Assembly: GCA_029907345.1 (NCBI GenBank)
Contig: JARYMB010000012.1
Location: forward strand, 1 to 56,330
Length of the DNA: 56,330 nucleotides
Origin: Methanolinea sp.
GTDB lineage: Archaea; Halobacteriota; Methanomicrobia; Methanomicrobiales; Methanospirillaceae
Direction of reading: 5' to 3'
Shown here: one piece after another, positions 50,518-56,330 of the stretch
Numbering within the stretch: position 1 is the first letter of the stretch
Layout of the letters: each line of letters begins with the position of its first letter
The notes under the pieces: model-generated
Database searches by the model: none
Told to the model about the DNA's origin: nothing
The model's input: the letters and a program-made list of their open reading frames with translations, nothing else
Made by a program: the position numbers and the translations under genes

Positions 50518-51300
50518 CTAGATGACCAGCCGCCTCTTCATGAGGTGGATCGAGACGAAGAAAAGGACCGTGCAAACGGACGCGATCCACGCCAGGCTGT
50601 AAAGGAACAAAACCGGGGACAATTCCGCCAGGGTGAGCGAACGTGTGACCGTCACCACCTGGGCGAGGGGGAGGACTGCCATCGCAAAGACCTGGATCGG
50701 CCCCGGTAAAACCGAGAGGGGAAAGAAAGTTCCGGAGAAGAGGAACATCGGCGTGATGAAAAGGAACGCGGGATAGTTGAGGGTATCGATGGTGGGACTG
50801 ACTGCCGTAAAGCACATGGCAATACCGGAGAAGAGGAGTCCTGCAAGGAACGAGAAGGGAATCACGAGGAGCGACGAGGGAAGGGCGACAACGCCGAATG
50901 CCACGAGCACGACGAGCATTGCCGATGAATAGATCAGGCTCCGGGTCGCACCCCACAGGAGTTCACCGGCAATCACATCCTCGATGGAAAGCGGAGTTGC
51001 GACCATCGCATCGTAGGTCTTCTGGTAGTACATCCGGACGAACGACGAGTAGGTGCACTCGAAGAACGATGCGTTCATCATGGAGATGGCAAGCAGGGCC
51101 GGGGCAATGAACGAGACGTAGGGCACTCCCCCGATATCTCCAACGAACATCCCGAGCCCGTACCCGAGGGCAAGGAGGTAGAGGACCGGCTCTATGAAGG
51201 GCGGCAGAAAATTGACCCTGTAGGTCTTGAAAAAGACGTCCCGGTTCCGGCGCCATACCTTCCACGCCAGCCGGGTCGGCACGGGGAAATAACGCCTCAT
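50518..51300 (-). CDS. ABC-2 type exporter permease
   Basis: A 260-residue membrane protein with six hydrophobic segments. The N-terminal RLAWKVWRRNRDVFFKTYR and the FVRMYYQKTYDAMVATPLS loop are characteristic of NodJ/DrrB-type ABC-2 permeases. The ATG at 51300 overlaps the stop of the ATPase gene (ATGA), so the start is fixed. It resembles but is not a close copy of the permease at 18654. Possible substrates are polysaccharides, lipids or drugs. Confidence 0.92.
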   Translation of the reverse strand: MRRYFPVPTRLAWKVWRRNRDVFFKTYRVNFLPPFIEPVLYLLALGYGLGMFVGDIGGVPYVSFIAPALLAISMMNASFFECTYSSFVRMYYQKTYDAMVATPLSIEDVIAGELLWGATRSLIYSSAMLVVLVAFGVVALPSSLLVIPFSFLAGLLFSGIAMCFTAVSPTIDTLNYPAFLFITPMFLFSGTFFPLSVLPGPIQVFAMAVLPLAQVVTVTRSLTLAELSPVLFLYSLAWIASVCTVLFFVSIHLMKRRLVI

Positions 51301-52256
51301 TCCCGGAGATCCCTCCCTGTGAGGCTCAAAAAGACGTCCTCGAGTGTTCCCCTCCGGACAAAGACACGGCCCGGGTTGCAGGTATCGAGGATGCGCTTTG
51401 CCAGGACTCTCGGCTGGTCGGAAAACGCCTGGACCATGTCGCCGTGGACCTCGTAGCGACACCCCGTCTCCTCCAGGCACGCGATGACCTGCGGGCTTCC
51501 TTCCGATTCGACGATCTCATCCCCGGCATACCTCCTGACAAGGTCCATGGGTTCTCCCTCGACGAGGATCTTTCCCCTGTCCATGATGACGAGCCGGTTG
51601 CAGAGCCTCTCGGCCTCTTCGAGGTAATGGGTCGTCAGGAGGATCGTATTCCCCATCCCCTGGAGTGCCTTCAGCTTCTCCCACATCAGGTGACGGGCCT
51701 GCGGGTCAAGCCCGATGGTGGGTTCGTCGAGAACGAGGAGCCGGGGGTTATTGATGAGCGCCCGGGCAAGGATGAGCCTCCTCTTCATCCCGCCCGACAG
51801 GCCATCAATAGGGACATCGGCTTTCTCCTCGAGCTGCATGAATGCAAGGAGTTTTTCTGCCCTCTGCCGGGCCTCTTTTGCGGGGATGTCGAAGTACCGG
51901 GCATAGACAAGCAGGTTCTCGATGCAGGTGAAGTCAGGGTCAAGGTTCGTCTCCTGGGGAACAATGCCGAGCCACTTCTTGATATCTGCCGGGTGGTCCC
52001 TCACATCCAGGCCAAACACTGAGAGGGTCCCTCCGGTCGGGGGAGAAACGCACTGGATCATCCTCATCGTGGTGGTCTTTCCGGCGCCGTTTGGTCCGAG
52101 GAAACCAAAGACCTCTCCAGGCATGACCTCGAAACTGATGGTATCCACCGCACGGACATTCCCGTAGTTCTTCACGAGGTCCCGGGCCCGGATGATGGGA
52201 GAGCGGGTGCTTTTGTCTTCCCCCTCCACCCCCGTGGTCTCCTCACTTCCCTGCAT
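51297..52256 (-). CDS. ABC transporter ATP-binding protein (DrrA/NodI type)
   Basis: A protein of 319 residues from ATG 52256. Walker A GPNGAGKTTT, signature LSGGMKRRL, Walker B LLVLDEPTIGLD and the switch His in LLTTHYLEE are all present, with a C-terminal extension as in NodI-like exporters. The first 20 residues are charged and unrelated to the fold. It is divergent from the flippase gene at 52379, which hints at export of an envelope glycan or lipid, but that link is inference. Confidence 0.92.
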   Translation of the reverse strand: MQGSEETTGVEGEDKSTRSPIIRARDLVKNYGNVRAVDTISFEVMPGEVFGFLGPNGAGKTTTMRMIQCVSPPTGGTLSVFGLDVRDHPADIKKWLGIVPQETNLDPDFTCIENLLVYARYFDIPAKEARQRAEKLLAFMQLEEKADVPIDGLSGGMKRRLILARALINNPRLLVLDEPTIGLDPQARHLMWEKLKALQGMGNTILLTTHYLEEAERLCNRLVIMDRGKILVEGEPMDLVRRYAGDEIVESEGSPQVIACLEETGCRYEVHGDMVQAFSDQPRVLAKRILDTCNPGRVFVRRGTLEDVFLSLTGRDLRE

Positions 52257-52378
52257 CGGTACGTCTTTAGGGTATGCGCTCCGGCAAACCAACACCCTTT
52301 CGGTCAGGCGGAAAGGTCGATCCGGGCAGGAGATACCGGGCACCGCCTATTTCCCTTCTGAGATCCAAGTGATTGCAC

Positions 52379-53860
52379 GTGACCGGTCCCGCGTCTCTCG
52401 TGCGGCGGCTCCTCGGTGTCGAAGAGATCCGTCGCCACGCACTCCTTTCCTTCCTTGCGAGCACAGGCGTTACGGCAGTCGGCTACCTCTCGACCGTCTA
52501 CATCGCCCACGTCGCCGGGGCGGGGGTGCTTGGAGCATACTATCTCTTTTCCGCCTATTACAGCATCGCGGCCCTCGTGTCCGACGGGGGTTTGGGGGGT
52601 GCTGCGGTGAGGAAGATAAGCGGGGGAGGAGATGAGGGTGCATTTTTCACTGCGCAGGCCGTGGCAAGGTTGTTCCTGACATGCCTCTGCATGACCGGGA
52701 TACTCGTTCTTGCCGCACCTTTCATGCACGATGCCCGGTCTGCCGGCCTCATCCCCTGGCTGGTTGCAGCCCTCGCCATCGGTTCGGTATCAGGCATCCT
52801 TGCCTCCGGGATTTACGGCCACGGGAGCGTGGGTATCCTGCAGGCCGGGGAGTTCATCAGCACTGTGACCCGTGTCACCGTCCAGATCCTCGCCGTCGGG
52901 GCAGGTTTCGCTGTGGCCGGTATGGCAGGCGGATTCATCGCCGGACTGCTCGCGGCGGTCGCAATCAACGCCCGTTTTCTCCGTATCAGGCCGGCCGCAT
53001 TCGGCCTGCACCACCTAAAAGAGCTGATCCCTGACGCGGCATGGGGTTTTTCCTCGTCGCTTGCATCGGTCCTTGCACTGTATGCAGACACTGTCATTGT
53101 CGGGTACTTCCTGGATCCCACCGGTGTCGGATACTACAGGACACCGCTCCAGCTTGCCACGCTCTCCCTCTTCGTGGCAACATCGCTCTCCGTCTCCCTC
53201 TTTCCCAGGCTGAGCAGCTGGTATGGACAGGGAGGGACGGCTGCCATCCGCCATGCCCTGGAGAGGGCTCTTTCCTATTCACTCGTGCTCGCGGTCCCCG
53301 TGATATGCGGCGGGCTCGTCCTCGGGGAACGCCTCCTCTATTTCCTGTACGGGTCGCCGTTTATCGTTGCAACGCATGCATTCACCCTCCTCCTCCTGGC
53401 CCAGATAGGGGCTGTCATCTTTGTGCTTGACAGCATGGCGCTCTCCGCGGTGGGGAAATCCAGGACGGTCTTTCTCATCAACGCCCTCTCCTGCGCATCC
53501 CTGATCCTCCTGGAAATGATCATGGTCCCGGCTTATGGCATCACCGGCGCTGCAGCAGCAGTCCTCCTCGTCAGCATCTTTCGGGCCTTCTCGTCCCGGC
53601 TGGCCCTGTTCCGGTTCACGGGTGTACGTGCAGAGAGAGCGACAGTCGGACATATCGCTCTCGCCGGGCTGCTCATGGGAGGATTCGTATCCGTGCTCCA
53701 GTGGCTATTCTTCCCGACACACATCGCGGTGCTCGCCGGGATTGTCCTTTCGGGTGCCCTCTTCTACTTCGTTCTCCTCTTCCGGCTGGAACGGGAACTC
53801 CGAAAGGAAGTTATGGAACTGGCAGAACACCTCGGACTTGCAGGTCTCCCCTTCCCCTGA
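52379..53860 (+). CDS. Wzx-type polysaccharide/lipid flippase
   Basis: A protein of about 493 residues from GTG 52379 with an AGTGA site about 5 nt upstream; a TTG at 52373 is possible. Twelve to fourteen hydrophobic segments and the motifs STVYIAHVAGAGVLGAYYLF and YADTVIVGYFLDPTGVGYYR are those of the MOP superfamily flippases that move lipid-linked sugars across the membrane. No glycosyltransferase genes lie beside it in the window. Confidence 0.88.
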   Translation: MTGPASLVRRLLGVEEIRRHALLSFLASTGVTAVGYLSTVYIAHVAGAGVLGAYYLFSAYYSIAALVSDGGLGGAAVRKISGGGDEGAFFTAQAVARLFLTCLCMTGILVLAAPFMHDARSAGLIPWLVAALAIGSVSGILASGIYGHGSVGILQAGEFISTVTRVTVQILAVGAGFAVAGMAGGFIAGLLAAVAINARFLRIRPAAFGLHHLKELIPDAAWGFSSSLASVLALYADTVIVGYFLDPTGVGYYRTPLQLATLSLFVATSLSVSLFPRLSSWYGQGGTAAIRHALERALSYSLVLAVPVICGGLVLGERLLYFLYGSPFIVATHAFTLLLLAQIGAVIFVLDSMALSAVGKSRTVFLINALSCASLILLEMIMVPAYGITGAAAAVLLVSIFRAFSSRLALFRFTGVRAERATVGHIALAGLLMGGFVSVLQWLFFPTHIAVLAGIVLSGALFYFVLLFRLERELRKEVMELAEHLGLAGLPFP

Positions 53861-53919
53861 CACGCGACAGTCCTTTTCCAGGCACAAATACCATATGCCC
53901 CGGCGATGCACTCTCTCTC

Positions 53920-55173
53920 ATGCCGATCCGCAAGCTCACCGTCAGAAACTTCAAGAGCTTTTCGCACCTCGATGTGGAGCCCGATAACTTCACCGTAATT
54001 ATCGGGTCAAACGCATCCGGCAAGTCAAACTTCATCCAGGTGATCAAGTTCCTGCGGGACATTGCCAAGTATGGTCTGGCCAATGCCGTTTCGCTCCAGG
54101 GAGGAGTCGAGTACCTCCGCAACACGCTCATCGGTGCAGCCGAACCCTTTTCGTTCCGGATCGATTATGTGCTTGACGAGAGGCGTTCCGATATCGTGGC
54201 CCTGAAATCCGGCTCCCCTGTCTTCTTCCGCCCCCGGGAGATTTCCTATGCTTTTTCACTCTCCTTTCACGAAAGGGGGGAGAACTACGAGATATCATCC
54301 GATACTCTCACGGTGAGCGGTGAGTTCCTGCGGCTGGAGGGACAGGAGAAGAAGGAAACCGGGATCGGGACGATTCGCCTTGCACGGGAGGGGCGGGTTA
54401 TCCATTACACCATCACTCCCCCGGACGGCCTCGAACTGCGCAATGAGGAACTCCTTCCCTTCTCGTTCCGGACGACAGAAGCTGACAGGAAGAAGCTGAT
54501 CATGACGGTCCCCCTCTTCATCCCCGGCGTTCCATCGCTCGAGTGGATCTTCCGCGGGATGAAGGTCTACGACTTCGATCCCCGGCTCCTCAAGAGGGCT
54601 GTCCCGATCATGGGAAAAACCGACCTCGAAAAGGACGGGAGCAACCTTGCCATCGTGATCAAGAAGATCATCGATGATCCGGCACGCAGGACCCTGTTTT
54701 CGCAGCTTCTCCACGAAGTTCTCCCCTTCGTGGACGACGTGGAAGTCGAAAAGTTCATGGACATGTCGATGTTTTTAAAACTGAAAGAGGTCTACAACAG
54801 GGAAAAATACCTCCCGGCATCGATGGTCTCGGACGGGACCATCAACATATGTGCCATCATAATCGCCCTCTACTTCGAGGAGCGGCCGGTCACCATCATC
54901 GAGGAGCCGGAAAGGAACATCCACCCTTACCTCATATCCAAGCTCGTGGAGATGCTCAAAGACGCATCGCGGAACAAGCAGGTGATTGTCACGACGCATA
55001 ACCCCGAGATGCTGAAACATGTCAGTATCGATGATCTCCTGCTCATAACCCGCGACCGGGATGGTTTTTCGAACGTGAGCCGGCCCGCAAACAGGCAGGA
55101 GATACAGGAGTTCCTCGAACAGGAGATCGGAATCGAGGATCTCTTCATCCAGAATCTCCTCGGACTGGAATGA
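53920..55173 (+). CDS. AAA_21-type ATPase of an OLD/PARIS-like pair
   Basis: A 417-residue ATPase from ATG 53920. An SMC-like N-terminus (LTVRNFKSFSHLDVEPDNFT) leads to Walker A GSNASGKSN (K35). The second half has a signature-like VSDGTINI, Walker B VTIIEEPERNIHP and the switch His in VTTHNPEML. The insert between (about 100-300) is not recognised. This is the ABC-ATPase architecture of OLD nucleases, RecF and many defence ATPases. The stop overlaps the TOPRIM-like gene (ATGA), which points to a two-protein complex. Confidence 0.88.
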   Translation: MPIRKLTVRNFKSFSHLDVEPDNFTVIIGSNASGKSNFIQVIKFLRDIAKYGLANAVSLQGGVEYLRNTLIGAAEPFSFRIDYVLDERRSDIVALKSGSPVFFRPREISYAFSLSFHERGENYEISSDTLTVSGEFLRLEGQEKKETGIGTIRLAREGRVIHYTITPPDGLELRNEELLPFSFRTTEADRKKLIMTVPLFIPGVPSLEWIFRGMKVYDFDPRLLKRAVPIMGKTDLEKDGSNLAIVIKKIIDDPARRTLFSQLLHEVLPFVDDVEVEKFMDMSMFLKLKEVYNREKYLPASMVSDGTINICAIIIALYFEERPVTIIEEPERNIHPYLISKLVEMLKDASRNKQVIVTTHNPEMLKHVSIDDLLLITRDRDGFSNVSRPANRQEIQEFLEQEIGIEDLFIQNLLGLE

Positions 55174-55775
55174 CAAGGCGCAGACTCTTCCTCTTCGTCG
55201 AGGGAAACGACGACGAGAGGTTCTTCGCAAAAGTCATCGTTCCCCTGCTCGAACCCCGGTACCGGTCAGTCCACATCGTCAAGTTTGCCTGCATGAAGAG
55301 GGCCGGCGTCTGCCGCCTCATAACGGGTATCCACCGGATGAAAGATGACTACCTCGTATTTGCAGACATCGATAACGAACCGGGAGTGAAAGCCAAGAAA
55401 CACCTCCTGATGGAGCGGTTCTGCGCCCTCGACAGCCGTGATATCATCGTGATCATCAGGGAAATAGAGAGCTGGTACCTTGCCGGCCTCGACGAGGCGG
55501 CGGAACGGGATCTCTCTTTACCCCACCACCATGCAACAGATGCCCTGTCGAAGGAATACTTCAATTCCCGTATTCCCCGCCGCTTCGCTTCACGGATCGC
55601 TTTCATGCTGGAAATACTCGCCCGGTTCTCGGCAACGGTGGCATGCCGGAAGAACGGGTCCTTTCACTATTTTGCCAGCCGGTACCACCTGGTGCCCTGC
55701 GATGCCGCCCCCGATGACAGGAAGGAGGGGGCGGGAACTGAAATACCCCCGGAGCATCTGTCACAAACACGGTGA
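55170..55775 (+). CDS. TOPRIM-like (DUF4276/DUF4435-type) partner of the ATPase
   Basis: A 201-residue protein. LFLFVEGNDDERFF has the TOPRIM catalytic Glu-Gly (E11, G12), and YLVFADIDNEPG gives the DxD (D66, D68); EIESWYLAGLDE is a further element found in the DUF4276-like group. TOPRIM proteins cut nucleic acids or tRNA in OLD and PARIS systems. The last 30 residues are Pro- and Asp-rich. Translational coupling to the ATPase suggests a toxin or effector released by the ATPase on phage infection. Defence function is inference. Confidence 0.75.
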   Translation: MTRRRLFLFVEGNDDERFFAKVIVPLLEPRYRSVHIVKFACMKRAGVCRLITGIHRMKDDYLVFADIDNEPGVKAKKHLLMERFCALDSRDIIVIIREIESWYLAGLDEAAERDLSLPHHHATDALSKEYFNSRIPRRFASRIAFMLEILARFSATVACRKNGSFHYFASRYHLVPCDAAPDDRKEGAGTEIPPEHLSQTR

Positions 55776-55806
55776 AATCACAGAGGAGAGTGCCTTGGGT
55801 TACACC

Positions 55807-55814
55807 TTTTATAG
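55807..55814 (+). promoter_or_regulatory. TATA box for the right-edge sensor gene
   Basis: TTTTATAG. A start about 25 bases on gives a short leader with the GGGTGA site before the ATG at 55858. Confidence 0.45.
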
Positions 55815-55857
55815 GGAGAGGCGCCATTCATTTTAGGTGCAGGGGCGGGTGAGATAA

Positions 55858-56330
55858 ATGGGAACACTGACAAGAACGATTCCTTCACTCCTCGAAAAGA
55901 GAAGTTTCTGGATTGCCGTTCTAATCCTGTCCACTCTGTTTGCGTTCTTTTTGAACTATTACGGCATGCAAAGGGGCCTCCTTTCCATCACGTCACACCT
56001 GTTCTACATCCCCATCGTTATCGCCGCCTACTGGTTTACCAGGAACGGGGTCACACTCACCGTCGTTATAGCGATGGGATACATGGCGATGGTCTATTTT
56101 TTCATGTATCCCGAGGTCGGGAGCCTCGCCCAGGCAACTGCATACTTCTACGTTTTTGTCGCGATCGGTTTGATCGTCGCATCCCTTTCCGGGACGCAGA
56201 AAGAGCAGGAGAAGCGGTACCACGGGATCTTTGATTACTCGGAGGCCGGGGTATTCCTCGTTATCAACCTGCGGTCAGGACCCGTGATCGAGGAGGTCAA
56301 CCCCAAGGGCGCACAGCTCCTCGGATACCG
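55858..56330 (+). CDS. Membrane PAS sensor protein (3' partial)
   Basis: The gene runs off the right edge after 157 codons. Four hydrophobic segments (about 18-112, with FWIAVLILSTLFAFFL and HLFYIPIVIAAYWF) are followed by the start of a PAS domain (YHGIFDYSEAGVFLVINL, EEVNPKGAQLLGY). The layout matches the N-terminus of the kinase at 3198-5381, so a sensor kinase is likely, but no catalytic part is visible. A GGGTGA site sits 5 nt before the ATG. Confidence 0.85.
   Translation, partial: MGTLTRTIPSLLEKRSFWIAVLILSTLFAFFLNYYGMQRGLLSITSHLFYIPIVIAAYWFTRNGVTLTVVIAMGYMAMVYFFMYPEVGSLAQATAYFYVFVAIGLIVASLSGTQKEQEKRYHGIFDYSEAGVFLVINLRSGPVIEEVNPKGAQLLGY

Noticed and set aside
1-56330. CRISPR arrays, insertion sequences, integrases or prophage genes
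   Set aside because: No regularly spaced repeats, transposase motifs (DDE, HUH) or phage structural genes were seen on either strand.

Overview
This window is GC-rich archaeal DNA, most likely from a methanogen of the Methanomicrobiales or a close euryarchaeal relative. The assignment is inference from several signs: many PAS-rich sensor kinases with HisKA_2 or TRHD-type H-boxes, a CxxC-x17-CxxC zinc ribbon, a DUF2178/HTH pair, paired YkgJ cysteine-cluster proteins, TATA-box promoters and Shine-Dalgarno sites of GGAGGTGA type. No methanogenesis, rRNA or tRNA gene lies in the window, so the genus is not fixed. About 53 protein genes are supported. Two are cut by the window ends: an FAD disulfide reductase at the left and a membrane PAS sensor at the right.

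Region 1 (0-13 kb) is a signalling block. It holds a cysteine-rich PAS protein, a kinase/response-regulator pair with overlapping ends, a MASE3-PAS kinase, a LysE-type exporter, a giant REC-5xPAS kinase and a REC-PAS regulator. Region 2 (13-17.6 kb) holds the most unusual set: a metallo-beta-lactamase protein with a kinase-like C-terminal part, divergent from a STAS antagonist, a membrane SpoIIE-type PP2C phosphatase and an RsbW-type kinase. This is a complete bacterial-style partner-switching module in an organism that should have no sigma factor. Region 3 (17.7-22.4 kb) has an ABC exporter, then an overlapping chain of stand-alone receiver, CheC phosphatase and three-PAS kinase.

Region 4 (22.4-31.5 kb) is mixed: an orphan Dam-like methylase, an MgtA-type Mg2+ ATPase divergent from a macro-domain protein, a PadR regulator, an HNH protein, two tiny zinc-ribbon proteins, a flavodoxin, and a membrane 2x[4Fe-4S] protein with cupins on either side. 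Region 5 (31.7-43.5 kb) is an ion-transport island: a NapA-like Na+/H+ antiporter, a Kef-type antiporter with RCK domains, a Ca2+-type P-ATPase co-transcribed with a sodium:neurotransmitter symporter, a third P-type ATPase of the H+-ATPase-like group, and a small-multidrug-export-like membrane protein. With MgtA, three P-type ATPases of three different groups lie within 20 kb.

Region 6 (43.6-52.3 kb) carries DUF2178/HTH, a small secreted protein, a PaaI thioesterase, a truncated-looking PH-domain gene, two divergent YkgJ proteins, acylphosphatase, a GntP-type permease, an Acg-type nitroreductase, a SemiSWEET and a second ABC-2 exporter. Region 7 (52.4-56.3 kb) has a Wzx-like flippase, an overlapping AAA ATPase/TOPRIM pair resembling OLD or PARIS defence modules, and the start of another PAS sensor.

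Regulatory structure is visible as well. Perfect stem-loops sit just upstream of several start codons (STAS gene, macro-domain gene, both zinc-ribbon genes, the secreted protein gene), and nested inverted repeats separate the first convergent gene pair. All functional roles are inferred from motifs read directly from the translation; no database search was run.
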